Origin: Roseiarcus sp963794155
GTDB taxonomy: Bacteria; Pseudomonadota; Alphaproteobacteria; Rhizobiales; Beijerinckiaceae
Reading direction: 5' to 3'
Assembly: GCA_963794155.1 (NCBI GenBank)
Contig: CAWCCX010000008.1
Location: forward strand, 682,001 to 746,000
DNA: 64,000 nt
Positions 8,673 through 18,666 of this stretch are shown here, piece by piece. The translations under genes and the position numbers were made by a program. The notes below the pieces were generated by a model. That model was not told the origin of the DNA. It made no database searches and saw nothing but the letters and a program-made list of their open reading frames with translations. The first letter of the stretch is position 1. Each line of letters starts with the position of its first letter.

Positions 8673-10157
8673 ATGCGCCGCGTCTCTCGATTTGTCCTCA
8701 TGCTGGGCGTCGGCATTTGCGCCGCGCCGGGCCTTGCCTTCGCCAAGGACAGCGTCACGATCGGCATGGTGCTCGAGCCGCCGGGCCTCGATCCGACGAG
8801 CGCCCCGGCCGCGGCGATCGGCGAGGTGACGCACTACAACATTTTCGAAGGGCTGGTTAAGATCAACGAGGACTTCTCGGTCACCCCCCTTCTCGCCGAG
8901 AAATGGGATTTCTCGCCCGACCTCAAGACCCTGACCTTCACCCTCAAGCCGAACGTCAAGTTTCAGGACGGCGAACCGTTCTCCTCCAAGGACGTGAAGT
9001 TCTCCTTCGAGCGCTACGCGGCCAAGGACTCCACCAATAAGGAGAGGGGGTTCTTCGCCTCGATCGAATCGATCGACACGCCCGACCCGACGACCGTCGT
9101 GGTCAAGTTCAAGGATCCGAGCTTCGAGGCGCTGTTTCATCTCGGCATGGATACGGCGGTCATCCTCGACGAGAAGAGCGCTGCCGGCGAAGCGACCAGC
9201 CCGGTCGGCACCGGTCCCTACAGGCTTTCGTCCTGGACCAAGGGTTCGTCGATCACTCTCGACAAATGGGACGGATTCCGCGACGCGGCGAAGATCCCGC
9301 TCGCCCACGCCACCTTCCGCTTCATCGGAGAGCCGGCGGCCGGGGTCGCCGCTTTGCTCGCCGGCGACGTCGACGACTTTCCTCGCATGGTCAATTTCGA
9401 CGCGCTCGGCCAGTTCAGGGCGGATCCCCGCTTCCAGGTGCTGATCGGAGGCACCGAGGGCAAAACGATCCTCGCGATGAACAACAAGAAGAAGCCGCTC
9501 GACGATCTCAAGGTCCGCCAGGCGATCGCCTACGCCATCGACCGCAAGGCGATCATCGATGGGGCGATGAACGGCCTCGGCACGCCCATAGGCAGCCATC
9601 TGACGCCCAACGATCCCGGCTACATCGACCTCACCGGCATGTATCCGCACGATCCCGAGAAGGCGAAGGCGCTCCTGAAAGAGGCCGGCGTGGCGACGCC
9701 GTTGGAGCTGAGCCTTGTCTTGCCGCCGGTCGCCAACTATGCGCGCGCGGGTGGCGAGATCGTCGCGGCCCAGCTCGCTGAGGTCGGGATCAACGCCAAG
9801 ATCCAGGACGTCGAATGGGCGCAGTGGCTCAGTGGCGTCTACAAGGACAAGAACTACGACCTGACCATCATCAGCCACGTCGAGCCGCTGGACATCGGCA
9901 TCTACGCCAATCCGAATTACTACTTCCAGTATGACAGCCCAGCGTTTCAGGCGATTTACGCCAAAGTGACGTCTGCGCCCAATCTCGAGGCCTTCAAGGC
10001 GGCGCTGGCCGAAGCGCAGAAGAAACTCGCCGAGGACAGCGTCAACGCCTTCCTGTTCCAATTGCCGAACGTGACGGTCGCCGACGCCAAGCTCAAGGGC
10101 CTGTGGAAGAACGCGCCGATCTTCGTCAACGACCTCTCGGCCATGTCGTGGCAATGA
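8673..10157 (+). CDS. ABC transporter substrate-binding protein, family 5 (peptide type)
   Basis: Periplasmic solute-binding protein of the SBP_bac_5 family, 494 residues. The chosen ATG at 8673 follows CTGGAGCG and yields a clean signal peptide ending in LAFA-KDS; an upstream in-frame ATG would put about 22 residues before it. Family motifs include EPPGLDPT near the mature N-terminus, KPNVKFQDGEPF, and FSSKDVKFSFERY. It is the likely receptor for the importer at 2814-6541, although it is separated from it by three unrelated genes and a terminator. It starts a tight run with an amidase and a lytic transglycosylase. Confidence 0.92.
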   Translation: MRRVSRFVLMLGVGICAAPGLAFAKDSVTIGMVLEPPGLDPTSAPAAAIGEVTHYNIFEGLVKINEDFSVTPLLAEKWDFSPDLKTLTFTLKPNVKFQDGEPFSSKDVKFSFERYAAKDSTNKERGFFASIESIDTPDPTTVVVKFKDPSFEALFHLGMDTAVILDEKSAAGEATSPVGTGPYRLSSWTKGSSITLDKWDGFRDAAKIPLAHATFRFIGEPAAGVAALLAGDVDDFPRMVNFDALGQFRADPRFQVLIGGTEGKTILAMNNKKKPLDDLKVRQAIAYAIDRKAIIDGAMNGLGTPIGSHLTPNDPGYIDLTGMYPHDPEKAKALLKEAGVATPLELSLVLPPVANYARAGGEIVAAQLAEVGINAKIQDVEWAQWLSGVYKDKNYDLTIISHVEPLDIGIYANPNYYFQYDSPAFQAIYAKVTSAPNLEAFKAALAEAQKKLAEDSVNAFLFQLPNVTVADAKLKGLWKNAPIFVNDLSAMSWQ

Positions 10158-10191
10158 GCGCGCGCGCCGAGGCGCCGGCGAAGGGCTGAAC

Positions 10192-11586
10192 GTGCAGCCG
10201 TACCGGATGTCGGCTCTGGCGCTCATCAGCGCCTATCGAACGCGCACGCTGTCGCCGGTCGAGGCGATGGCTTCGGTCATCGAACGCGTCGCCGCCTACG
10301 AGCCGCATATTCATGCGACTTGGCTCTATGCTCCGGAGCGAGCGCTCAAGGAGGCGCGGGCGTCCGAGGCGCGCTGGGCGAAGGGCGAGCCGCGCGGCCC
10401 GCTCGACGGCGTGCCGGTCACGGTCAAGGACAATATCGCCACCCGCGGCGACCCCAAGCCCATCGGCACGGCGGCGGAGGACATGACGCCGCAACTGGCG
10501 GACGCGCCGCCCGCCCAGCGGCTGCGTGAGGCCGGGGCCATCATCTTCGCCAAGACGACCATGCCCGACTACGGCATGTTGTCGTCGGGCCTCTCGAGCT
10601 TCCACGCGCTGGCGCGCAATCCGTGGAAGCTCGACCGCAATCCGGGCGGCTCGTCGGCGGGCGCGGGCGCCGCCGGAGCGGCGCTCTACGGCCCGCTCCA
10701 TCTCGGCACCGACATCGGCGGCTCAATCCGGCTGCCGGCCGGCTGGTGCGGCCTGTTCGGGCTCAAGCCCAGTGCTGGCCGGGTTCCGATCGATCCGCCT
10801 TACGTCGGCCGGGTCGCCGGCCCGATGACCCGTGACGCGGCCGACGCCGGCTTGATGATGGCGACCCTCGCGCTGCCTGACGACCGCGACTATTCGAGCC
10901 TCAAATATGAGAAGCTGAATTGGGCAGTCGAGCCGGCGCCGCTCAAGGGCCTCAAGCTCGGCCTCCTGGTCGAAGTGGGCTGCGGCGTCGCGCCCACGGC
11001 GGAGGTCAAGGCAGCGGTTGAGCGCGTCGCGCGGGACTTCGAGGCCGCGGGCGCGCATATCGAGCCGATGAAGCCATTCCTCACCCAGGACATGCTCGAC
11101 GGTCTCGACCGCTTCTGGCGCGCTCGGGCGCTCAACGACATCGGACAATTGACCGCGGAACGGCGAGCCCTCGTTTTGCCCTTCATTAGAGAATGGGCGG
11201 AGTTGGCCGCGGGCTTTTCGGGCGTCGAGGTGTTTCGCGGTTTCGACCAGATTCCAGAAATGCGCAAGGCTGCGATCGCGTCGACCGGCCGGTTCGACTT
11301 CGTGCTTTCTCCAACCGCGCCGATGACCGCCTTTCCCGCCGAATGGCCGTCGCCCAGCCGCGACCCGCTGAACCCGTTCCCACATATCGGCTTCACTGTC
11401 GCCTACAACATGTCCGAGCAGCCGGCGGCGACCGTCAACTGCGGTTATGACGCCGAGGGCCTGCCGATCGGGCTGCAGATCGTCGGGCGCCGGTTCGACG
11501 ATGTCGGCGTGCTGGCGATCGCCCGCGCTTTCGAGGTGATGCGAGCAGGGGAGGCGAGACCATGGCCCGAGCCGCCACAGGCGTGA
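10192..11586 (+). CDS. Amidase, amidase-signature family
   Basis: Serine amidohydrolase of 464 residues with the complete Ser-cisSer-Lys triad: Lys79 in VTVKDN, cis-Ser154 in GGSSAGAG, and nucleophile Ser178 in TDIGGSIR, with the canonical 24-residue spacing between the two serines. No signal peptide, so cytosolic. GTG start 34 bases after the binding-protein stop. Substrate is not identifiable. The position between a peptide-binding protein and a murein hydrolase suggests processing of imported amides or peptides, but this is inference. Confidence 0.9.
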   Translation: MQPYRMSALALISAYRTRTLSPVEAMASVIERVAAYEPHIHATWLYAPERALKEARASEARWAKGEPRGPLDGVPVTVKDNIATRGDPKPIGTAAEDMTPQLADAPPAQRLREAGAIIFAKTTMPDYGMLSSGLSSFHALARNPWKLDRNPGGSSAGAGAAGAALYGPLHLGTDIGGSIRLPAGWCGLFGLKPSAGRVPIDPPYVGRVAGPMTRDAADAGLMMATLALPDDRDYSSLKYEKLNWAVEPAPLKGLKLGLLVEVGCGVAPTAEVKAAVERVARDFEAAGAHIEPMKPFLTQDMLDGLDRFWRARALNDIGQLTAERRALVLPFIREWAELAAGFSGVEVFRGFDQIPEMRKAAIASTGRFDFVLSPTAPMTAFPAEWPSPSRDPLNPFPHIGFTVAYNMSEQPAATVNCGYDAEGLPIGLQIVGRRFDDVGVLAIARAFEVMRAGEARPWPEPPQA

Positions 11587-12443
11587 CAATGCCCGCCGCC
11601 GATCGAAGCAAATGCGCCATTCTGAGCCGCGTCTCGCGAGCCTTGGCGACGGTGGCGGCCGCGACCGTTCTCGCTGCGGCAGGCGCGCACGCCGAGGACT
11701 GCGGCCATGGTCCGGAGGGGTTCAGTCAATGGCTCAACTCCTTCAAGCAGGTGGCGCAGGGAAATGGAGTCTCGGCTTCGGCCGCTGACGCCGCTCTCAA
11801 CGGCGTATCCTATGACCCTGCGGTCAAGCGCCACGACGGCGGCGTCGCCATGTTCGGGCACAATTTCTCAGGCTTCGCCGCGAGCCACGTCACGCCGGGA
11901 ATGGTCGCGCGGGGCAAGGCGGAGCTCAAGCGATACGCCGCGCCGCTGGCGACGATCGAGCAACGCTTCGGCGTGCCCGGGCCGGTGGTGGTGGCGATCT
12001 GGGGGCAGGAAACCAGCTTCGGCGGCGACAACGGCTCGTTTCCGACGTATAGCGCTCTCGCTACCCTCGCCTGGGACTGCCGTCGCGCTGAGCGATACCG
12101 CGCCGAACTTGTCGACGCCCTGATGCTGGTGGAGCGCGGCATCGTGCAACATCCGAGGGAATTGCGCGGCGCCTGGGCGGGCGAGATCGGCCAGACTCAG
12201 CTCATGCCCTCCGCTTATCTCATGTTTGCGACGACGCCCGACGGGACAGGAACGCCGGACCTCATTCGCAATTCCGTCGACGCGCTCGCTTCGACCGCGG
12301 CCTTTCTCAAGGGGCACGGCTGGCAGCCGGGACAGGGCTGGGACGAAGGCGAGCCGAACTTCGCCGCCATCCTGCAATGGAACTCGGCCGAAATTTACGC
12401 CAAGACGGTGGCGCTGTTCGCCGATCGGCTGGCGGGGCGATAG
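11562..12443 (+). CDS. Lytic murein transglycosylase, MltB/SLT family 3 type
   Basis: Cleaves peptidoglycan glycan strands to 1,6-anhydromuropeptides. The product (293 residues from 11562, or 284 from the ATG at 11589) has a signal peptide ending near AGAHA, then the FSQWLNSFK segment and the catalytic glutamate in AIWGQETSFGG (Glu150), plus the AGEIGQTQLMPS motif of this family. It overlaps the amidase 3' end. Periplasmic; no lipobox is visible, so a soluble form is more likely. Confidence 0.88.
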   Translation: MARAATGVTMPAADRSKCAILSRVSRALATVAAATVLAAAGAHAEDCGHGPEGFSQWLNSFKQVAQGNGVSASAADAALNGVSYDPAVKRHDGGVAMFGHNFSGFAASHVTPGMVARGKAELKRYAAPLATIEQRFGVPGPVVVAIWGQETSFGGDNGSFPTYSALATLAWDCRRAERYRAELVDALMLVERGIVQHPRELRGAWAGEIGQTQLMPSAYLMFATTPDGTGTPDLIRNSVDALASTAAFLKGHGWQPGQGWDEGEPNFAAILQWNSAEIYAKTVALFADRLAGR

Positions 12444-12490
12444 ACCGCGACGCCGCCAGAGCTTTAACTCTCTTCGACTATTGGTCGCCG

Positions 12491-14579
12491 ATGACCGTAG
12501 TCGAGCGGCACGCGCTAGCGCCCCAGAGCCTGCCCGCGAAGCGCCGGATAGCGGTCCTGGCGGCCGTTGCGCTTTTGGCGTCGCTCGCGTTTCTCCTGCG
12601 TCGCGTCGCGCCCAGCGCGCCGGCGATCATTCCCATCGCCCTTGCCGGCCTCTCCGGACTTTCGGTCGGCGCGCTCGCGCTCACGCTCGGGGAAGAGGCG
12701 CTCCCGAAACTGATGCTAGGCGTTCTGGCGGGCGTTGGCCTCCTCGTCGTCGGCGCGTTCGCCGAGCCGGAGGCGCGGCTCAGGCTGTTCAGTTTCGCTT
12801 CCGTAGCGTCTGGCGTGGTGCTCCTCCTCTGGCTCGCGCGAACGGCGCGGAAGCGGCCGCGGTTTTCGTTGCGTCTGGCGGCGCTATACGTGGCGGCGCT
12901 CGCCGGCCTTTGCGCCTACGGCGCCTTTCTCGTGCTCGTTTCGCGCGACCTGATGATCGCCGATTTCATGACCTATCGCGGGATCGCGATCATGGTCGCC
13001 CGATTGGCGGATTCGGGAAACTGGCCGCTGCTCGCATCGGCCGCCGCCCAGTCGATCACCCAGGACTATGCGTGGGGGCCGGCGCTCCTCCCGGGCCTCG
13101 CGCTGGCGCTGACCGACCCGACCTCGCGGGCGGTCTATACGTTTGCGCTGCTTGCGGCCTACGCCGCGCCGGCGCTGTTGGCGCTGGCGATCCTGGCCCG
13201 CGACCTCGCCCGCCGCGGGGGGCTGCGTTTGCCGCCAACTGATGAGGGCGGGCTACCGCTCGCCGTCACCGCCGCGTTCGTCGCCTATCCGGCCGCGATG
13301 GCGGTCGCGGCGCGCGGCATGCCGGACGTCGGCGGGCTCGTGCTGACCGTCATTGCGCTTGGATTGGCCGACCGCCTCGCCCGCCTCCTCACCCTGCGCA
13401 ACGGCCATGACGCGTTGGTCGCGCCGATGACGCGGCGGGTCGCCTTGGCGCTGGCGCTGACGATGGCGGCGATGTTCGCGTTCCGTCGCTGGTATGCGTT
13501 CGCCGCGGCGGGAATTGCGGTCATGCTCGCGATCGAGGTGGCTTCGGTCGCACTCGCGACGCCCGCGCGCCGTCGCTGGAAGGACGCGGTCGGGGCGGCA
13601 GCGCTCGGCGTCCTCACGCTGCTCGCGCTCACGAGCGCGGTCATTGTCGATTGGCTGCCGAACCTGAGCGCGCATGACTACGCCCGATCTTACGCCGCCT
13701 ATCGCAAGCCGCCGGATGTCTTTCTGCGTGAGCTCGGCGACTGGGTAGGGCTTTTGCCCGCGCTCGCCGCCGGATGCGGGGCGGCGTGGCTGTGGACGCG
13801 CTCGTCGGATCTGCGCCTGTTGCGGCTGACGCTGGGAGGCGCGGCGATCGCGGCCGCGCTCTTCCTGCGCATTCAGACGCCCTATATCCACCATCTCGAC
13901 CTCATTGCGCCGGCGATCGCAGCGCCGATTGCGGCCGCGCTCATGCTGGTTTTCGCGCGCGCCGCGCGTGGCTCTGGCGGCCCTGGCTGCGCTCGGAGCG
14001 GTCACGCTTTCGCCATTGGCCGCGGCGCTCAATCCGTCGGGGCTGGCCCCGGTCGCCGCGCTGCCGCGCCCGCCGCGCGCAGACCTCGACGAACTCGAGC
14101 GCCTCAAGGATTGGGTCGATGCGCGCGCGCGCGTCGACGCCAAGATCTGCGGGCTCGGCTCAAGCTACACCTTCAGCGGCCAGCTGATCAGCGAATTGTG
14201 GCAGCTGCGCCCGGAGCGCGAGACCTGGCCCAGGCCGAAGACCAGCGTTCAGATGCCGGACGTCGACGAAGTCGACGGGCCGCCCACCGCGAGTTTGAAG
14301 GATTGCGCCGTCATCGTCGTCGGCGATCCGGTCCAGACCCATCTCAATCCCGACAATCAGCAGACCGTCGTCCTGCCGTCGCGCGAGATGCTGGCAGTGC
14401 AGGGGATCGGGGCGAAGTTCCGCCGCACCGGCGAGGTCTTTCGTCTGGAGAACGGCGTCAGCGCGGTCGTGTTCGAGCGCCTGGCGCCGCTGGACAACGC
14501 TGACATCGCCGCGCTCCAGGCGCGCTGGCGCGCGGCCCGCGCGGCGCTCGGATTTGATGATGAAGCGCGGCGACAGTAG
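12491..14579 (+). CDS. Polytopic membrane protein, glycosyltransferase GT-C-like, frame interrupted
   Basis: Large hydrophobic protein with roughly 12 membrane helices, followed by a soluble domain. The early loop with RDLMIADFMTYRG and the general layout resemble GT39/GT-C membrane glycosyltransferases that use lipid-linked sugars, but no decisive motif is seen, so the name is tentative. The reading frame runs from ATG 12491 to the GC run at 13955-13968, then continues one frame over, through a last hydrophobic stretch and the soluble domain, to 14579. Without correction the first frame reads through scrambled sequence. An indel in the alternating GC run is the likely cause. Confidence 0.65.
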
Positions 14580-15770
14580 TCACGCCCCGTGACATGGGGC
14601 CTCCTCATTTTTCATGAGGCCCGCCGTGGCGACCGTGTGTTCGGCGATCATCCGCTCCTCGTCCGTCGGGATGACAAAGACAGTGACGGTTGACCCACCG
14701 GCGCTGATGATCTCCGCGCCGGCGCGGTTGGCTTCGCGGTCGAGATGAACCCCCATCCATTCCATGCGGGCGAGGATCGATTCGCGCACCCGCCAGGCAT
14801 GCTCGCCGATGCCGGCGGTGAACACCAAGGCGTCGACGCCCTCAAGCGTCGCGGCGAGCGCGCCCAGTTCTCGGCGAGCGCGGGCGACGAAATAGGCGAT
14901 GGCGTCGCGCGCGGCCGAACTGTTGGAGGCTTCCAGCTCGCGCATGTCCTGAGAGAGGCCGGACATGCCTTTAAGACCGGACTCCTTGTACAAGAGATCG
15001 GAAATCTGATCCGCATTCATCCGCTTTTCGGTCATGAGAGAGAGCAACACGCCAGGATCGATCTGTCCGCAGCGCGTGCCCATCGGCAGGCCGTCGAGGG
15101 CGGTGAACGCCATGGTCGAGGCGATTGACCGGCCGGCCTTGACCGCGCACATCGACGCGCCGTTGCCGAGATGGGCGATGATCACGTTCTTAAGCGCAAT
15201 GCTCGGCGCGACGGTCCTCAGCCTGCGGGCGATGTATTCGTAGGAGAGGCCGTGGAAGCCGTATCGGCGCACGCCTTCGTCATAATAGGAGCGCGGCAGC
15301 GCGAACACGTCCGAGACGAACGGATGGCTGCGATGGAAGGCGGTGTCGAAGCAGGCGACTTGAGGCGTCGCGATATTGTGCGGCTGGTGCAGGGGCGCGA
15401 GCGGGATGAGGCGCCGGATCTTCGCCAGCGCTTGATCGTCGATCAGCGTCGGCGCGATCAGGTCCGGTCCGCCGTGCACGATGCGATGACCGACTGCGGC
15501 GACCGAGCGGTCGTGACCGGCTTGCCTCAGCCAGTCGAGAATGGCCGTCATCGCGGCGTCATGGTCGATGCGGCCGCCGCCGGACGGCGCAAGTTCGATC
15601 GGTGTCGCCTCGCCGCCTGCAGTCTCGATTTGTCCCTTGGCGGCGGCTGCGCCAAGCCCTTCGATCTGGCCCGAAGCCAGCGGCTTGAGCTCGGCGTTGT
15701 TCTCGAAGCGGAACGCAGCGAATTTGATCGACGACGAGCCGGCGTTGAGAGTGAGGATCACGGGATCCAA
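14580..15770 (-). CDS. ackA: Acetate kinase
   Basis: Interconverts acetyl phosphate plus ADP with acetate plus ATP. The 396-residue product has the N-terminal TLNAGSSSIKF motif, GHRIVHGG, RYGFHGLSYEYI, AHLGNGAS and the C-terminal TAGIGEH, all diagnostic. No phosphotransacetylase or phosphoketolase gene is adjacent in the window, so the acetyl-phosphate source is not shown. It converges tail to tail with the membrane protein ending at 14579; the 3' end contains a GGGCCTC/GAGGCCC inverted repeat inside its coding sequence. Confidence 0.95.
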   Translation of the reverse strand: MDPVILTLNAGSSSIKFAAFRFENNAELKPLASGQIEGLGAAAAKGQIETAGGEATPIELAPSGGGRIDHDAAMTAILDWLRQAGHDRSVAAVGHRIVHGGPDLIAPTLIDDQALAKIRRLIPLAPLHQPHNIATPQVACFDTAFHRSHPFVSDVFALPRSYYDEGVRRYGFHGLSYEYIARRLRTVAPSIALKNVIIAHLGNGASMCAVKAGRSIASTMAFTALDGLPMGTRCGQIDPGVLLSLMTEKRMNADQISDLLYKESGLKGMSGLSQDMRELEASNSSAARDAIAYFVARARRELGALAATLEGVDALVFTAGIGEHAWRVRESILARMEWMGVHLDREANRAGAEIISAGGSTVTVFVIPTDEERMIAEHTVATAGLMKNEEAPCHGA

Positions 15771-16290
15771 ATGCGCACCTCCGCCGCCCTGGCGATTGTC
15801 GCTTTCGCGCCCAAGCCAACGCGCCCGAAAGTCGAGCCGGGCTCGAATGTATCGGCCCGGCTCGTTCGCGATACCGGCGCCGCAATCCCCGGGCGCCGGT
15901 TACGCCGCTCCCGCCCGCGCAACGAAGGCAAGCTCTTTGGCGAGCAAGCGCCAGGAGCCCAGATCAGACGGCGACTCGGGAGCTTGGCGCAGCTCGCGGC
16001 CAAAGTCCACGCCCGGGCGACTCACCGCGCTTCGCCTGAGCTTCAGCATGTCGCGACGCATCGACCGCGCGGCGACGATATCATGGCGCTATGGCAATGA
16101 CATCTGAATGAACGACCTCTGCGCGGAGGTCGACGGGGCGGACTTGATTCCGCCGCCCGTATGCTGTCTTAAGCTGCGGCCGAGGGGACGACTGGACCGG
16201 CGGACCATAGGACGTCGCGAAGGACGTCCGTCTCACGACGGGCTATGGCTCGTCAGGAAGGACGCCCGTCCGACGCGGGCTGGTGAGCCG
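15771..16290. other. 520-base divergent intergenic region
   Basis: Separates ackA (leftward) and the decarboxylase (rightward). The first 430 bases show no recognisable gene on either strand; short open frames there have biased, Arg/Pro-rich composition. The last 90 bases hold a structured repeat (16205-16250) and a related half-copy (about 16255-16290) running up to the decarboxylase start. Confidence 0.5.
16205..16250 (+). repeat. Structured two-hairpin repeat, copy 1
   Basis: CCATAG and CTATGG form an outer stem enclosing two hairpins, GACGTC-GCGAAG-GACGTC and CGTC-TCAC-GACG. The same architecture with different but still paired inner stems occurs at 27611-27654. A partial unit follows to 16290. 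It ends about 40 bases before the decarboxylase ATG. Confidence 0.7.
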
Positions 16291-18648
16291 ATGAATTTTT
16301 CCCAACGTCTGACCTTCCTGTTCTCAGCGCCGGTGTTCGACGCCGACGATCTCGAGGGCCTCAGGGTCAGCCAGATCATAACCGCGATCGAGCGGCTCGG
16401 CTTTCAGGTGATCAAGGCGCGGCGCGTCGAGGACGCCGAGATCGCGGTGCAGACCGACGCCGCGATCGGCTGCATGGTGGTCGACTGGGGCAAGAAGGGC
16501 ATCGAGGGCAAGGCGGCCTCGCTCATCAACCTTATGCGCAAGCGCGGTCTCGACATGCCGATCGTCGTCTTGGTCAGGCGCAAGCGCTTCGAGGACATTC
16601 CGGTCGAGGTGCTCGATTTCATCGACGGCTATGTGTTCCTGGCCGAGGAGACGCCGGAATTCATCGCCCGAAACCTCGTCTCGCGTCTCAAGCAATACGC
16701 CGACACGCTGAAGACCCCGTTCTTCGGCGCGCTCGTCGACTACCAGGAAGAAGGCAATCAGCTCTGGACCTGCCCCGGCCACAACGGCGGCGTCTTCTAC
16801 AGCCGCAGCCCGATCGGCCGCATCTTCGTCGAGCATCTGGGCGAGGCGGTCTTTCGCGACGACCTCGACAATTCGATTCTCGAACTCGGCGATCTCCTGA
16901 CCCACGAGGGGCCGGCGCTGCAGGCGCAGAAAGAGGCCGCCGCCATCTTCGGCGCGGAGAAGACCTATTTCGTCCTCAACGGCACCTCGTCTTCGAACAA
17001 GATCGTGCTGACCAACCTCATTGCGGAGGGCGACCTGGTCCTGTTCGACCGCAACAATCACAAGGCCGCGCATCAGGGCGCGCTGCTGATGGGCGGCGGC
17101 ATCCCGGTCTATCTGTCGACCGACCGCAACGCCTACGGGCTCATCGGTCCGATTCGCCCCGAGGAGCTCGACGAGACGGCGATCCGCGAGCGCATCCGCG
17201 ATCACCCGCTCATCAAGGATCCGGACGCGTGGAAGCGCGAGCGGCCGTTCCGGGTCGCGGTGATCGAGCAGTGCACCTACGACGGCACGATCTACGACGC
17301 CGAGCGCATCGTCGAGCGTATCGGCGGCCTTTGCGAATACATCATGTTCGATGAGGCCTGGGCGGGCTTCATGAAATTTCATCCGCTCTACGAGCGGCGG
17401 TTCGCCATGAGCCTGCGCGACCTCGGCGAAGCGTCGCCCGGCATCGTCGCCACCCAGTCGGCGCACAAGCAGCTGGCGAGCTTCTCTCAGGCCTCGCAGA
17501 TCCATGTGCGCGACCGGCACATCAAGGGCCAGCGACGCCGGGTCGAACATCGTCGCTTCAACGAAGGCTTCATGCAGTTCGCCTCGACCTCGCCGTTCTA
17601 TCCCCTATTCGCTTCGCTCGATGTCGGGGCGCAGATGATGAAGGGCCGCTCGGGCGAAGTCCTGTGGGACGACACGATCCGGCTTGGGATCGAATTGCGC
17701 AAGAAGCTCAGGGCGGTGAGGCGCGAATTCGAGGAGAAGGAGAAGGACCCGACGCGGCGCTGGTTCTTCGACCCGTTCGTGCCCGAGCGGGTTTCGATTC
17801 GGGACGCTGCGCTTGAGGGGGCGACCCACGAAGTTCCGTGGGAGCATGTGTCGACCGAACTGCTCGCTCGCGACGCCCGGTTTTGGGCGCTCGCCCCCGG
17901 CGAGGCCTGGCACGGCTTCGTCTCGCTCGAACAGGGCTTCGCGATCACCGATCCGGCCAAGCTCACGCTGCTCACCCCGGGCTTCGACCGCGCAACCGGC
18001 GACTACGAGGCGCACGGCGTTCCCGCGCCGGTGGTGGCGCAATATTTGCGCGAGAACCGGGTCGTAGCGGAGAAGAACGATCTCAACTCGCTGCTTTTCC
18101 TGTTGACGCCGGGAGTCGAGTCGAGCAAGGCGGGCACGCTCGTCTCCGCCCTGGTCGCTTTCAAGCGCCTGCACGACGACAATGTTCTGCTCGAGGATGT
18201 CATGCCCGAGTTCGTCGCCAAGCGGCCGGCGCGCTACCGCGGCAAGCGTCTCAAGGACCTGTGCGGCGAGATGCACGCCTTCTTCCGCAGCGCCGGCGCC
18301 AGCCAATTGCAGCGGGCTCAATTCGCCGCCAAGCACCTGCCGGAGATGGTCATGACGCCGCGCGAGGCCTCGCGTCATCTGGTGCGCAACAATGTCGATT
18401 ACATTCCGCTCGAGGCGCTGGACGGCCGCATCGCTACGACGCTCTTCGTCGTCTATCCGCCGGGCATCGCGACTATCGTTCCCGGCGAACGGCTGACCGA
18501 GCGGGCGCGGCCGATGATCGAATATCTCAAGATGTTCGAGAAGAGCGCCAACGTATTTCCTGGCTTCGAGGCCGAGATCCAGGGTCTATACCGCGAAGTG
18601 GACGCTTCGGGAGCGATTCGATTCCATACTTATGTGGTCCGGGAATGA
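16291..18648 (+). CDS. Orn/Lys/Arg decarboxylase, class I, with N-terminal receiver-like domain
   Basis: PLP-dependent fold-type I decarboxylase of 785 residues. The N-terminal 130 residues are the wing/flavodoxin-like Orn_DC_N domain. The core contains the PLP lysine in QSAHKQLASF (Lys393), the aspartate in FDEAWAGF, and the C-terminal domain. ATG 16291 gives the normal family length; upstream sequence is repeat. It decarboxylates arginine, lysine or ornithine to the diamine, consuming a proton; which substrate cannot be told. No amino acid/diamine antiporter is adjacent, which argues for polyamine synthesis or regulation rather than classical acid resistance. Confidence 0.9.
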   Translation: MNFSQRLTFLFSAPVFDADDLEGLRVSQIITAIERLGFQVIKARRVEDAEIAVQTDAAIGCMVVDWGKKGIEGKAASLINLMRKRGLDMPIVVLVRRKRFEDIPVEVLDFIDGYVFLAEETPEFIARNLVSRLKQYADTLKTPFFGALVDYQEEGNQLWTCPGHNGGVFYSRSPIGRIFVEHLGEAVFRDDLDNSILELGDLLTHEGPALQAQKEAAAIFGAEKTYFVLNGTSSSNKIVLTNLIAEGDLVLFDRNNHKAAHQGALLMGGGIPVYLSTDRNAYGLIGPIRPEELDETAIRERIRDHPLIKDPDAWKRERPFRVAVIEQCTYDGTIYDAERIVERIGGLCEYIMFDEAWAGFMKFHPLYERRFAMSLRDLGEASPGIVATQSAHKQLASFSQASQIHVRDRHIKGQRRRVEHRRFNEGFMQFASTSPFYPLFASLDVGAQMMKGRSGEVLWDDTIRLGIELRKKLRAVRREFEEKEKDPTRRWFFDPFVPERVSIRDAALEGATHEVPWEHVSTELLARDARFWALAPGEAWHGFVSLEQGFAITDPAKLTLLTPGFDRATGDYEAHGVPAPVVAQYLRENRVVAEKNDLNSLLFLLTPGVESSKAGTLVSALVAFKRLHDDNVLLEDVMPEFVAKRPARYRGKRLKDLCGEMHAFFRSAGASQLQRAQFAAKHLPEMVMTPREASRHLVRNNVDYIPLEALDGRIATTLFVVYPPGIATIVPGERLTERARPMIEYLKMFEKSANVFPGFEAEIQGLYREVDASGAIRFHTYVVRE

Positions 18649-18666
18649 GGGGTTGAGCGAGCGACG

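Noticed and set aside
8538..10226. 562-codon open frame opposite the peptide-binding protein
   Set aside because: Mirror frame of a well-conserved SBP gene; no ribosome site, motif or plausible N-terminus.
14594..14622. Hairpin GGGCCTC ... GAGGCCC near the ackA end as terminator
   Set aside because: It lies inside the ackA coding sequence and has no T-tract after the stem in either direction.
15758..16107. Open frames on both strands between ackA and the decarboxylase
   Set aside because: Mutually overlapping, biased composition, no homology signal that I can recognise, and no start context.
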